This document shows positions 25,143 to 34,238 of a stretch of DNA of 64,000 bases, one piece after another. The position numbers and the translations under genes are program-made. The notes under the pieces were generated by a model. That model searched no databases. It was not told the DNA's origin and saw only the letters and a list, made by a program, of their open reading frames with translations. The stretch is from VXLM01 sp034421575 (GTDB lineage: Bacteria > Chloroflexota > Dehalococcoidia > Lucifugimonadales > VXLM01): positions 1 to 64,000 of the forward strand of contig DAOUKG010000023.1 of NCBI GenBank assembly GCA_034421575.1. The letters run 5' to 3'. Each line of letters begins with the position of its first letter. The first letter of the stretch is position 1.

Positions 25143-26486
25143 TTACGCCGCCATCTTCACACGGTATCCCGGATGACCCGGCGCGCCGTACAGGGCGCAG
25201 CCGCTGCACGAGCGGACCTGTCCGCACGGGGCGGCGGTCGCAGCCTCCGGGCGAGGCGTGGAGACCTTAGCGGGAGCGGGTTGGCTCGGCCGCTCCTTGA
25301 AGAGTTCGAGCTTGAGTTGCCTTGCAGGCGTTACGTCGCTCCCGGGGAACGACACGAAGGGAGTTGCCCGCTTGCGTACGACGCCCATGGCCTGGAGGTC
25401 GCGCCACGTGTCGATCTTGTGACGCTCTCGCTGTTGGATGATCCGCTCCGCAGAGGTCGGCCCGATGCCGGGCACACGGAGCAGATCGGCCTTGCCCGCC
25501 TCGTTGATGTCGAGCGGGAACCTGTCGACGTTCGACAGGGCGATGACCGTCTTGGGGTCGTCCTCCAGCGAGAGGAAGCCCGCCGGATCGTATGCGTGGC
25601 GTATCTCGTCGTCTTCGTACCGGTAGATGCGCTTGAGCCAGTCGACCTGGTAGAGGCGGTTCGTCCGCCAGATCGGAGTCGGCTCGTGGTCCTCCAGCGG
25701 CGTGTAGCGGATCGGCAGGAACGGGTTGTAGTAGACACGCTTGAAGTTCCACTGCCCGTAGAGCTGCGCCATACGCTGGTAGACGTCCCAGTCGGACTCG
25801 TCCGCCGCGCCGACTACGAGCTGGGTCACCTGCCCGACCGCGCCTCCGGGGTTTCGCTGACGCAGGAGGCCGTCCATCCAGTGCATCTGCGAGAGCATGT
25901 CGCGTTCGAGGTCCTTCATCTTGCTGAGCCGCCTCATGCCCTCGACCGTCGGCGTTTCGAGGTTCACCGACAGGCGTGTCCCCAGCCGGTAGGCCTGCTC
26001 GACGTACTCGTACTCGGTGCCCGGCATGACCTTGAGGTGAATGTACCCCTTGAAGTCGTACTTATTGCGGACGAGGTCGACGACCTTGATGAGCTTCTCC
26101 GTCGTCTTCGACCCCGAACCGGCCACGCCGGAGCTCAGGAACAGCCCCGCGACGGTGTGTCTCTTCTCCATCTCATGGAAGGTGCGGGCAAGCTCATCGA
26201 CCTTGAACGAGAACCTCTTGCGGGGCACCCAGTGGCTGTTCGGGCAGAAGTGGCAGTCCATCTTGCAGAAGTCGGTGAACATGACGCGGAACAGGTTGAT
26301 CGTCTTGCCGTTCGGCATCGACGCCTTGTACACCCCCGGCGCGGGGTTCTTCTCCGCCCGCGAGTAGGGAGCGCGCACGGCGGCGTAGTCGTTCCCCCTC
26401 CCCGGACGCGACAGCACGTCGTCCGTAGCCATTCCCGCCAGCTTCTCCAGCTTCTGGTATCTATCCGGATCACTCTGTATCAGCAC
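25143..26486 (-). CDS. Radical SAM DNA modification/repair-type protein with HhH motif
   Basis: The 447-residue protein matches the family of putative DNA repair radical SAM enzymes (TIGR03916-like). The CX3CX2C cluster CKMDCHFC (C74, C78, C81) holds the SAM-binding 4Fe-4S. A helix-hairpin-helix DNA-binding segment (LLRVPGIGPTSAERIIQQR) lies near residue 340. A C-terminal C-x5-C-x2-C suggests another metal site. The family's usual partner is a uracil-DNA-glycosylase-like protein, not present here. I chose GTG at 26486 because AAGGAGG lies 5 nt upstream; an ATG 42 nt earlier lies on the operator. A LexA box sits 20 bp upstream, so DNA damage probably induces it. Confidence 0.85.
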   Translation of the reverse strand: MLIQSDPDRYQKLEKLAGMATDDVLSRPGRGNDYAAVRAPYSRAEKNPAPGVYKASMPNGKTINLFRVMFTDFCKMDCHFCPNSHWVPRKRFSFKVDELARTFHEMEKRHTVAGLFLSSGVAGSGSKTTEKLIKVVDLVRNKYDFKGYIHLKVMPGTEYEYVEQAYRLGTRLSVNLETPTVEGMRRLSKMKDLERDMLSQMHWMDGLLRQRNPGGAVGQVTQLVVGAADESDWDVYQRMAQLYGQWNFKRVYYNPFLPIRYTPLEDHEPTPIWRTNRLYQVDWLKRIYRYEDDEIRHAYDPAGFLSLEDDPKTVIALSNVDRFPLDINEAGKADLLRVPGIGPTSAERIIQQRERHKIDTWRDLQAMGVVRKRATPFVSFPGSDVTPARQLKLELFKERPSQPAPAKVSTPRPEAATAAPCGQVRSCSGCALYGAPGHPGYRVKMAA

Positions 26487-26505
26487 GACCGCCTCCTTAT
26501 TGCAA

Positions 26506-26517
26506 GAACACACGTTC
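26506..26517 (-). promoter_or_regulatory. LexA (SOS) box upstream of the radical SAM gene
   Basis: The box is GAACGTGTGTTC on the minus strand, a perfect GAAC-N4-GTTC palindrome, identical to that in the portal promoter (1947-1958). A second, imperfect box (GAACATGCGTGC) lies 18-20 bp further upstream. A -10-like TGTATA sits between the two. Confidence 0.75.
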
Positions 26518-26528
26518 ATATACAGCAC

Positions 26529-26687
26529 GCATGTTCTTACAACAGGAAGGCGATGTCAACCCCCAAAACGCAGGGAAGCTGTCTCGGATTTAGTAGGCCG
26601 TCAAATTCGACAGGACACCCCGTCATTCCCGCGCACGCGGGAATCCACCTTCCCCCTCCGCGCCATCTGCGCCCTCTGCGGTGAATC
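26529..26687. repeat. Repeats between genes
   Basis: Positions 26529-26545 belong to the upstream SOS/promoter region. The rest has GTCATTCCCGCGCACGCGGG (about 26624) and CGCCATCTGCGCCCTCTGCG (about 26662), both common through the window. No gene. Confidence 0.45.
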
Positions 26688-28406
26688 CTACCGCGCCCGC
26701 CGTATCCGCACCATCAGCATGTCCCCGTCCTCCCACGGCTGCGACTCCACCGTCCAACTCAGCGTGCTCGCCCGCCCTGAGCCTGTCGGAGCGTCCACCG
26801 TCGCATCCGCCACGTCCAAGGACAGCGACACCGTGCCATCCAGTTCGATGAAGTCCACGATCTGCCCCGCAAGCGCGCCGTCAGGCGTGACCGCCACCTC
26901 CACCGTGCCCGACTCGTATGAGATGCTACCTATGGTCGCGGAAGCGCCGCTGGCGTCGGTGAATGTCGCGGGCTTCAACACCCCGTTCGTGGCGTCAGCT
27001 GTGACGGCTGAGCCGTCCGTCACCGGGTCGAAGAACAGCTCGTGAAGCACATTTGGAAGGGTAGTTACCGTCACCGTCCAAACATGCTCAATAGCGTAGT
27101 CGCATACTGCAAAGTTGGGACGGAGTTCATGGACGGTGAACTCATAGCTGCCGCCCGGCAGTGGCCGAGCGGTCTTGACCCCGTACTCCGTCTTGTATAT
27201 GTCGAACGTTCCGTCGTCGTCTTCATCAATCGGCGTCCAAGGCACGTTGAATGCCTCAAAGCGCATGGCGTCCGTTCCGGTCAACCACATGCTCTCCACT
27301 ATGTTGTAGACGGTGTCCACTTCTTCGTAAGCATCATCGAACACAAAATCTCCAACCCTAGTACCTGCCGCCTGCCCAGAATCAACCGTCAGACCGATGC
27401 CCAAGATTCCCAGGGCGGTGTACGGCTTACCATGTATCGTCGGCCAGTTGCGTATCGAGTCAAGCTCGTCGTATTTCTGAAGAACGCATCTTTTGTGCTC
27501 TTCCGAACCGTCTCCACCGTTGTATTCGGCCATGACGGTACTGATGATTCCCTTCAAGGCACCAAGCGTGATCGTCCGTCCGTTCGATACATCACCGCCA
27601 GGCGGCATTATCTTTCCCGTTCTCCTTATCCCCGGAATCGGAGTAACGTTGCTATCAAACAACGCTTCTGGTATAGCTAACAAGAACTCCTGCTTGTCTC
27701 CCGAACTAGCACTGCCCCCACCGCTGTCCGTCGATGGCAGCCAACCACGCCGGCCGTTGCTGTACAGGCTGTAACCGTCGTCATCAGGAGAACTGGGATA
27801 ATGATACCCAAACGACATCAAGTAATGGTTAGGTTCCTTCAGATATTCCCCTAAGCCTGGCTCGCCTTCTCGAATTGACTTCTGCGTAGCCGTATTCAGG
27901 AATATGATGGCCTCCCGGTCGTCCCACTGGGTATCCCGCGCTGCCATCTGTGTCCTTGCCACGCTTTCGGCCTCGGCGCTCGTCGCGTAGGTCTCTGCGC
28001 TCTTATGGTACCCGTGCCGCCCAGCATATATCCAGATTCCGACAATGTTCGTCGGGCTTGTCCCTTTCAGGTGCTCGGAGACGGTGAAGTTGAACTTCAA
28101 GATCGCCAGGTGTCCGCCGTCTTCGTCCGTCATAGCAGCAGGTGTTATCGAACCCAACCTTGCCTTGACGATCAGTCCCGTTGCTACACTCAAGAATTCC
28201 ACTGACGCAAGCCCACGGTCTATCACAGGTGAGGGCGGAGCCGCAGCAGCCGGAGGCGGTCTTTCACCGGAGCTTGTGCCCTGCACCCTGCTTCCGGATG
28301 GCTCAGGCGGAGGGGAACCAGACTTCTCCTGGGCAAACAGGCCACAGGCCAGCCCCACTCCCACAACCCCAAAAAACAAAACGCAGATGACCGTCCAATA
28401 CACCAT
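26688..28406 (-). CDS. Lipoprotein of tandem paralogous family, member 1
   Basis: This 572-residue protein starts with a signal peptide ending in the lipobox LACG (Cys about residue 21), then a Pro/Ser/Gly-rich linker. The middle region has W-D-D-R-E-A-I-I-F-L-N, shared by all three members. The last ~130 residues, from HELFFDPVTDGSAV to WEDGDMLMVRIRRAR, are nearly identical in the family and beta-rich. The protein is likely tethered outside the membrane. AAGGA lies 11 nt before the ATG, after a leader hairpin. Unknown function. Members differ most between the lipobox and the C-terminal domain. Confidence 0.75.
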   Translation of the reverse strand: MVYWTVICVLFFGVVGVGLACGLFAQEKSGSPPPEPSGSRVQGTSSGERPPPAAAAPPSPVIDRGLASVEFLSVATGLIVKARLGSITPAAMTDEDGGHLAILKFNFTVSEHLKGTSPTNIVGIWIYAGRHGYHKSAETYATSAEAESVARTQMAARDTQWDDREAIIFLNTATQKSIREGEPGLGEYLKEPNHYLMSFGYHYPSSPDDDGYSLYSNGRRGWLPSTDSGGGSASSGDKQEFLLAIPEALFDSNVTPIPGIRRTGKIMPPGGDVSNGRTITLGALKGIISTVMAEYNGGDGSEEHKRCVLQKYDELDSIRNWPTIHGKPYTALGILGIGLTVDSGQAAGTRVGDFVFDDAYEEVDTVYNIVESMWLTGTDAMRFEAFNVPWTPIDEDDDGTFDIYKTEYGVKTARPLPGGSYEFTVHELRPNFAVCDYAIEHVWTVTVTTLPNVLHELFFDPVTDGSAVTADATNGVLKPATFTDASGASATIGSISYESGTVEVAVTPDGALAGQIVDFIELDGTVSLSLDVADATVDAPTGSGRASTLSWTVESQPWEDGDMLMVRIRRAR

Positions 28407-28433
28407 AGGCGCTCATTTCCTTGCGTAACAAAA

Positions 28434-28453
28434 CGCGGGCAGGGTTGCCCGCG
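28434..28453 (-). terminator. Leader hairpin of lipoprotein member 1 (attenuator-like)
   Basis: A perfect 8-bp stem CGCGGGCA/TGCCCGCG with a 4-nt loop is followed on the minus strand by TTTTGTT, 30 bp before the start codon of the 28406 gene. It may end the transcript of the gene upstream or attenuate this one. The same hairpin recurs at 30083-30102 and 31699-31718. Confidence 0.5.
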
Positions 28454-28519
28454 TCCCCCTCGACCATATTAACGCTACCGCAACCCGTTCAGATTTCCCA
28501 CCCGACAACCCAACAACCC

Positions 28520-30055
28520 CTACCGCGCCCGCCGTATCCGCACCATCAGCATGTCCCCGTCCTCCCACGGCTGCGACGACACACTCCAACTCAACGTGCC
28601 CGCCTGCCCTGAGCCTGTCGGAGCGTCCACCAGCGCATCCGCAACATCCAACGACAGCGACACCGTCCCATCCAACTCGATGAAGTCCACGATGTGCCCC
28701 GCAAGCGCGCCGTCAGGGGTCACCCCCACCTTCACCGTGCCCGACTCGTATGAGATGCTGTGAATAGTCGCAGACGCGCCGTTGGAGTCGGTGAACGACG
28801 CTGGCTTCAACACCCCGTTCGTGTCGTCGGCGACGACTGCGCCGCTCTGATTCACCGGGTCGAAGAATAACTCGTGGAGCGTGCCATCTGGGGCGGTGAC
28901 GGTGACCGTCCACTCGTAGCGGATCGTCCATCCGTCACAGAGACTGTAGAAAGGTCCTCTGTGGTTGAAATAGAACTTGTACTTCCCTTCAAGAAGCGGG
29001 CGTGTCGCCGTTACACGATAATTTCGGCTGGGAGTAGCCGCGCTAAACAAGCTTGCATCCCCGCCGTCTAGCCATATCTGAAACGGTACGCTGGGAGCTA
29101 TATCAGCTTCTTCAGGAAGCTCATAAACAACTGTGCCACTAGCCAGGCCGGAGTTGAATTGGTGAACGTGAGGCGGGCTAATGTTGGTGCCAGTGTATAC
29201 CCTGTCAGGCTGTGTCTCCCTATGATGACGGTCCCGTCTTTCGAGCAGATATGTTTCTAAAACGCATTCCCTGTACTCCTCGGAGCCGTCGCCAGCGCTG
29301 AGCTTGGCCTCAACCGCAGCGATCCGTGCCTTCATCTCGCCCAGCGTTATTGTGGGGTGTGTCCCCATCGCTGGCGGCACGCCCAAAAGAAAGCGCTGCT
29401 GATCGCCGATGGGCTGAGACTGCGCACCCACAGCCGCCTCGCCGGGCAGCCACAGCTTGTTGTGCCTGCTGGCTATACTGTACCCGTCGTCGTGACCGCC
29501 GTATCTCATCCAACTACCACCCCACGACAGGTAGTATCTATCCGCCTGCTGCGTGCTCGTGAGAGATGCCTCGGAGTTTTGCAGAAAGACGATCGCCTCG
29601 TGATCGTCCCACCGGGTGTCACGGGCCGCGACGATCTTCGGCAACGCGGCCTCGGCCTCCTGGCGTGTGTCGAAAAATGGGGCGGCGGCCCACACAGCCA
29701 CGATATCATTGGCGTCACTTCCCCCCGGTCCAGTCGGGGGCTGGCCCTTTAGGTACTCCAGAACGCTGAAGTTGAACTCCAAGAGCGCCGAGTATTTCAT
29801 CCCACGGTACGTAGTTCCGGACTCTACCGACGAGGAAACGGAGTCGAGCCGGACCCTCGCAATCACGGGCGACTTGAATATTCTCTCTTCAAGTGAACTG
29901 GGACCGCTATAGCCAACCGGCGCCGCTGAACCGGACTGCGCCACCGATGCCGCACCCTCGGTCAGTACAGTCTCCTGCCCGTCGCTGAAAAGACCACACC
30001 CCGAAATGAGGGGTGCCAATAACAACAAAATGCAGATGACCGTCCTATACCTCAT
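28520..30055 (-). CDS. Lipoprotein of tandem paralogous family, member 2
   Basis: The 511-residue protein has a signal peptide with lipobox ISGCG, then a divergent N-terminal half. Segments RDTRWDDHEAIVFLQ and the C-terminal ~130 residues (HELFFDPVNQSGAVVADD to WEDGDMLMVRIRRAR) match the neighbours. AAGGAGATGAGCGCCT before the ATG is identical to that of member 3. It is separated from member 1 by a 110-bp spacer shared by all three genes. Function unknown; the repeated C-terminus could be a surface or partner-binding domain. Confidence 0.75.
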   Translation of the reverse strand: MRYRTVICILLLLAPLISGCGLFSDGQETVLTEGAASVAQSGSAAPVGYSGPSSLEERIFKSPVIARVRLDSVSSSVESGTTYRGMKYSALLEFNFSVLEYLKGQPPTGPGGSDANDIVAVWAAAPFFDTRQEAEAALPKIVAARDTRWDDHEAIVFLQNSEASLTSTQQADRYYLSWGGSWMRYGGHDDGYSIASRHNKLWLPGEAAVGAQSQPIGDQQRFLLGVPPAMGTHPTITLGEMKARIAAVEAKLSAGDGSEEYRECVLETYLLERRDRHHRETQPDRVYTGTNISPPHVHQFNSGLASGTVVYELPEEADIAPSVPFQIWLDGGDASLFSAATPSRNYRVTATRPLLEGKYKFYFNHRGPFYSLCDGWTIRYEWTVTVTAPDGTLHELFFDPVNQSGAVVADDTNGVLKPASFTDSNGASATIHSISYESGTVKVGVTPDGALAGHIVDFIELDGTVSLSLDVADALVDAPTGSGQAGTLSWSVSSQPWEDGDMLMVRIRRAR

Positions 30056-30082
30056 AGGCGCTCATCTCCTTGCAAAACAAAA

Positions 30083-30102
30083 CGCAGGCAACGCTGCCCG
30101 CG
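30083..30102 (-). terminator. Leader hairpin of lipoprotein member 2
   Basis: The stem CGCAGGCA/TGCCCGCG (7 of 8 pairs) has loop ACGC and is followed on the minus strand by a T-rich stretch, 28 bp before the 30055 start. Confidence 0.4.
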
Positions 30103-30168
30103 TCCCCTCGACAACATTAACGCTACCGCAACCCGTTCGGATTTCCCGCCCGACATGGGTAGGCACCC

Positions 30169-31671
30169 CTATCGCGCCCCCCGTATTCGCACCATCAGCA
30201 GATCCCCGTCCTCCCACGGCTGCGACTCCACACTCCAACTCAGCGTGCTAATATCCGCATCCACCGTTGCGTCGGCTACGTCCAAGGACAGCGACACGGT
30301 GCCGTCCAACTCGATGAAGTCCACGACCTGCCCCGCAAGCGCCCCGTCAGGCGTAACCCCCACCCCCACCGTGCCCGACTCGTATGAGATGCTACCTATG
30401 GTCGCGGAAGCGCCGCTGGCGTCCGTGAACGATGCAGGCTTCAGCACGCCGTTCGTGTCGTCGGCTGTGACGGCTGAGCCGTCCGTCACCGGGTCGAAGA
30501 ACAGCTCGTGAAGTGTGCCGACGGGGGACGTGACTGTCACCATGTAATCATCGTCGTAGGTGTAGTTGCAGATGGCATAGCCGGTACCTGCCACACGGAT
30601 GGAGAACTCATACATCTTTGACGGCAATGGACGCGCAGTTTTCAGCAACTGTTCAAGCTGAAGCCATTCGTCCGAATCACTCCCTTTGGCCGGAGTTGTG
30701 CTGAAGATGAATAGGTTGGCATCCGTGCCAACGATGCTGAATGCAGTACTTTCAGCAGGAATTACGTCACCCGGATCGTAGTCTGTGTTGGGAACCGCAA
30801 ACGGGTAGCTGGAAATGGTGGTGTTGGCGGCCAGCCCAGAATCTACAGGGCCTTCAACATTCCAATAGAGGCTAGATATTCCGCGTACCAATGAATGATT
30901 CAGCCTTTCTTGAATGTCCTGATACTTCGCAATCACGCATTCCTTGTATGCTGGAGAACCATCGCCGCCGTTGTACTCGGTCGTAACGTCCGTGATGATC
31001 TGCTTCAACTCATCCAGCGTGATGGTCTCGCCGTTGGGGTGCCGGTACGTGTCCGCCCTCACGCTCAGGAGAAATTCCTGGGCACCACCAGCATTGGTAT
31101 CATTCAGTGGAAGCCAAGTCCGGTTCACGTCGCTGTACAGGCTGTGGAAGTCTTCGCCGCTACCACCACCCAACGCCAATACAAAGTTGGAAGCCGTTTC
31201 AAGGAACCCCCGGTTTATGGTATTGCTGTGAGTCGCCTTGTTCAGAAACAGAATGGCATTACGGTCATCCCACCGGGTATCCCGACGACCAACGTAGTTC
31301 TGTTCACTCGACCTGACGGCTTCAGCACGTGTGTCCCTCCCATGTTCACCTATCCAGAAAGCATGAACGGTAGCGCTATCGTAGGTTCCGTGTAGCTTTT
31401 CAAGAACACTGAAGGTGAACTTGACGGCGGGAAGGTACTTGCCGTTCATGTCGCTCACTGCCGTTGCTTCTATGGTGCTCAGGCTTACCTTGACCACCAG
31501 TTCGCTTCGCAGCACTTCACTTTCTAGAGTGGCTACGCCAATATGAGGCGGCGGTGGAGCGCCCCGAGTCACGCCTACTGTTGTCTCCCTTTCCTGCGCC
31601 CCAAAACCACACGCCAGCCCCACTCCCACAACCCCAACAAGCAAAACGCAGATGACCGTCCTATACCTCAT
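30169..31671 (-). CDS. Lipoprotein of tandem paralogous family, member 3
   Basis: The 500-residue protein has a signal peptide with lipobox GLACG and the family's shared middle segment RDTRWDDRNAILFLN. Its C-terminal domain is almost the same in DNA as in member 1, but it lacks a short Pro-Thr-Gly-Ser stretch (reads VDADISTLSW where member 1 has VDAPTGSGRASTLSW). It is first in transcription order. AAGGAG lies before the ATG, behind the family hairpin. Confidence 0.75.
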   Translation of the reverse strand: MRYRTVICVLLVGVVGVGLACGFGAQERETTVGVTRGAPPPPHIGVATLESEVLRSELVVKVSLSTIEATAVSDMNGKYLPAVKFTFSVLEKLHGTYDSATVHAFWIGEHGRDTRAEAVRSSEQNYVGRRDTRWDDRNAILFLNKATHSNTINRGFLETASNFVLALGGGSGEDFHSLYSDVNRTWLPLNDTNAGGAQEFLLSVRADTYRHPNGETITLDELKQIITDVTTEYNGGDGSPAYKECVIAKYQDIQERLNHSLVRGISSLYWNVEGPVDSGLAANTTISSYPFAVPNTDYDPGDVIPAESTAFSIVGTDANLFIFSTTPAKGSDSDEWLQLEQLLKTARPLPSKMYEFSIRVAGTGYAICNYTYDDDYMVTVTSPVGTLHELFFDPVTDGSAVTADDTNGVLKPASFTDASGASATIGSISYESGTVGVGVTPDGALAGQVVDFIELDGTVSLSLDVADATVDADISTLSWSVESQPWEDGDLLMVRIRGAR

Positions 31672-31698
31672 AGGCGCTCATCTCCTTGCGTAACAAAA

Positions 31699-31718
31699 CG
31701 CGGGCAGGGTCGTCCGCG
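31699..31718 (-). terminator. Leader hairpin of lipoprotein member 3
   Basis: CGCGGGCA and CGTCCGCG pair over 8 bp with wobble, with the same loop GGGT as member 1. It lies 28 bp before the 31671 start. Confidence 0.35.
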
Positions 31719-31734
31719 TCCCCCTCGACCATAT

Positions 31735-32048
31735 TAACGCTACCGCAACCCGTTCGGATTTCCCACCCGTCATTCCCGCGCACGGAGAGCTCTGCGTAAC
31801 CTCTCTCTCGCTGAGAGGGTGACGTTGAAAGGGCATCATCCAGCTTCGGAGACGTCTCTGGATTCCCGCTTTCGCGGGAATGACGGTGGTTATGCAAAGG
31901 TCTCCCTTCGCGGGAATGACGAAGGTTGTGCAGAGGTCTCCGCACGCGGGAATGACGAAGGTTGCGCAAAGGTCTCCGCACGGGGGAATCCATCTTCCCC
32001 CTCCGCGCTCTCCGCGCCCTCTGCGGTGAGTCCGCCCCCTGCGACAGG
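31735..32048. repeat. Repeat-rich intergenic region
   Basis: The end of the lipoprotein-family leader (AACGCTACCGCAACCCGTTC) lies at 31737-31757. Then comes the element GAGAGGGTGACGTTGAAAGG...TCGGAGACGTCTCTGGATTCC shared with about 7303-7370, followed by three tandem copies of a GGGAATGACGAAGGTTG-type unit (about 31910-31985). The CTCTCCGCGCCCTCTGCGGT repeat ends it. No gene. Confidence 0.5.
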
Positions 32049-32981
32049 TCAGCCCTTGATCGGCCACCCCCAACTGGCGACCATCGCTCGAAGCTCGGCC
32101 ATCTCCTCGTCGTTCACGCCCTTGGAGGGCGGACGGGGCGCACTGGTGTGGCGGCCCATAACGGACATGAGCCCTTTGAAGACGACCGCCTGTCCGCCCG
32201 TCCGCTTGCTCACTTTCTCGTACATGGCGCTGATATCGTCGTAGACCGAGTGATAGAGGGTTCTCGCCTCGTCGTACCGCTTCCCTTGGATAAGCTCCCA
32301 CACTCGCAGGTCATGCGGTGGATAGATGTCCAGCGTCGTCTGGACGTACCCGTGCCCGCCGAGCTCGGCGCATCCCACCGGATTGGCGCTGTTGTCGATC
32401 ACATTGAAGATGTCGACGAACCTGGTCATGTCCTCGTAGACGCCCTCCGATGAGCCACCCCACTTGACGGCGACCACGTTGTCGATATCCGCCATGCGCA
32501 GGAAGGTGTCCGTCTCGATGCTGCCCCCCGGCATCCATGACGTGTGGTAGATCATGATGCCGATGTCGATAGCGTTGGACACGTCGTAGAAGTAGTCGTA
32601 CATGTCCTGCTGCGTCGGAATGTTGTAGATCGGCGGCGTCAACTGGATGGCAACCGCCCCCAGGTCCTGGGCCTGCCTGGCCTGGTCTATGGCCCAGCGG
32701 GTGTCCTTGTCGTGGATGCCGAACATGATCGGGACCTTGCCCCCCGCCGCATTGACTGCCGTGCGCAGCAGCGCGGGCCACTCCGTCTCACGCAGCATCG
32801 GGCCTTCCCCGAGGGCCGACGCTATCTTTATGGCCCCCCTGCCGTTGCGGACACCGCTGTCTATCATCATCTGCACCATCTCGTGCATGGCGCCCAGATC
32901 GACCTCCAAGTCCTCGTCGAACGGCGTCGATACCGCCCCGATCGGCCCCATTATCAGCTTCCTCAACGCTTCTCTGTCCAT
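32049..32981 (-). CDS. DapA/NanA-family aldolase (class I, dihydrodipicolinate synthase-like)
   Basis: The 310-residue protein has the TIM-barrel features of this family: IGAVSTPFDED at the start, a GALGEG-like turn (ASALGEG, residues 54-60), Tyr145 in IMIYHTSWMP, and the Schiff-base Lys173 in VVAVKWGG. Enzymes of the family condense or split pyruvate adducts; many members outside lysine synthesis act on sugar acids or hydroxy-keto acids, and the neighbours favour catabolism. GGAGGAACC precedes the ATG at 32981; a longer reading lacks such a site. Confidence 0.85.
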   Translation of the reverse strand: MDREALRKLIMGPIGAVSTPFDEDLEVDLGAMHEMVQMMIDSGVRNGRGAIKIASALGEGPMLRETEWPALLRTAVNAAGGKVPIMFGIHDKDTRWAIDQARQAQDLGAVAIQLTPPIYNIPTQQDMYDYFYDVSNAIDIGIMIYHTSWMPGGSIETDTFLRMADIDNVVAVKWGGSSEGVYEDMTRFVDIFNVIDNSANPVGCAELGGHGYVQTTLDIYPPHDLRVWELIQGKRYDEARTLYHSVYDDISAMYEKVSKRTGGQAVVFKGLMSVMGRHTSAPRPPSKGVNDEEMAELRAMVASWGWPIKG

Positions 32982-33177
32982 GGTTCCTCCGTTATGTCTC
33001 ACCTTTGGCGCGGGCCGCAGTGTATGCGCCATCCTGCCTGATATCAACCCTTCGGAGAGCCGGCGCGCACTGCGATGTGGTGCCCTTGGATTGGGGGACT
33101 GTTCAGCCGAAACAAGGGCATTGACAAGCCCCCCACGCTCAGAGACCCTTTGCTACATCAAGTGAAGGAAGAACGAC

Positions 33178-34203
33178 ATGGCGAACTACTGTTCAGCGTG
33201 TGGTCAAGCCGTCGCTCCCGATGCCAAGTTCTGCGCCAACTGCGGGAGCGCCCTTGAGGATACCCAACCGCGAGAGTCTGATTTGCCAGCCACCGAGCCT
33301 GAACAACCCACCATTGAGCCTGAACAACCCGCAACCGATCCCGCCCCTGAGCCGGAACCGCCGTCACCCTCAAGCACGGAAGAGATTGACTCATACCTCG
33401 CCAAAATCGAGGCGTCGGTCATTCGGACATGGCGGCAGCTCTTCAACATCCCGGAGCCTCAGACTCCAGCCCACGAGCCAAAACAACCTGTCCCTGAGCC
33501 GTTAGAGCCTGAGCAATCCTCCCAGCCACCGGAGACGTCAGTGCCTGAGCCTTCGCAACCCGCACCCGAACAGCGCAACGAAGGCGGAGGAGCATCGAGA
33601 GTCCTCAAGGGCTGTGGCATCGCAGTCGGCGTGGTGGTCGGGTTGTTCATCGTGCTCTTGATTCTCGGTGCCATCTTCGGGGAACCGCGAGACGAGGACG
33701 GCACGAAGGCACCCGCGCCAGTCCAAGAGACCAACACCGAGCAGAAAGAGCAGCCTGCCCCAACTGCACAGCCTGTGCCGACTGCAACTCCCATACCCCT
33801 CTGCAAGAGAGAGGCTGAGAGCCAATATATAGTGGCTCTTGCGGAATTCATGGACGTGATCGGCACGTCGTCTGCTGACGCTGGCGAGCGATTCACTGAA
33901 TTGGGACAGAATCCAGCCTTGATATTGACTTCAGAATGGAGAGATGGCCTCGCGTTGTCAATGGGCATTATGCTGTTCGCAGCGACCAGCATCAGTGAGT
34001 TGGAAGCGCCTGAATCCCTTGATGAGGTCGATGAGGTGGCAAAGCGGATGGCCAGCCAGCTAGAAGATGCCCTATATCTTTCAGCCGCTGCAATTGACGA
34101 TATTGACCCTGACAAGTTGGAGCAGGCGAACCAGATATTCTTGGAATTGCCAAAGCTTACACTTGAGATAGGTGACATCACCAGCAGGGTGTGCGGGCAG
34201 TAG
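33178..34203 (+). CDS. Zinc-ribbon membrane protein with Pro/Glu-rich linker
   Basis: The 341-residue protein starts with a zinc ribbon (YCSACGQAV...KFCANCGSAL, two CxxC pairs). A long linker of repeated PEPEQP-type units follows, then one membrane helix (about residues 142-166) and an external helical domain. Such proteins are common and mostly of unknown role. GAAGGAAGAACGAC gives a ribosome-binding site. The small membrane gene that follows (34239) is probably in the same operon. Confidence 0.75.
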   Translation: MANYCSACGQAVAPDAKFCANCGSALEDTQPRESDLPATEPEQPTIEPEQPATDPAPEPEPPSPSSTEEIDSYLAKIEASVIRTWRQLFNIPEPQTPAHEPKQPVPEPLEPEQSSQPPETSVPEPSQPAPEQRNEGGGASRVLKGCGIAVGVVVGLFIVLLILGAIFGEPRDEDGTKAPAPVQETNTEQKEQPAPTAQPVPTATPIPLCKREAESQYIVALAEFMDVIGTSSADAGERFTELGQNPALILTSEWRDGLALSMGIMLFAATSISELEAPESLDEVDEVAKRMASQLEDALYLSAAAIDDIDPDKLEQANQIFLELPKLTLEIGDITSRVCGQ

Positions 34204-34238
34204 CCGCCAAAGATCAGACCCAGATGGGGGAGTGCCAT

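Noticed and set aside
25173..26684. 503-residue ORF opposite the radical SAM gene
   Set aside because: Antisense shadow; no family features, while the other strand carries clear SAM and HhH motifs.
31910..31985. Short tandem GGGAATGACGAAGGTTG units considered as CRISPR
   Set aside because: Only about three units, uneven spacing, and the unit is one of the common intergenic hairpin repeats; no cas genes.
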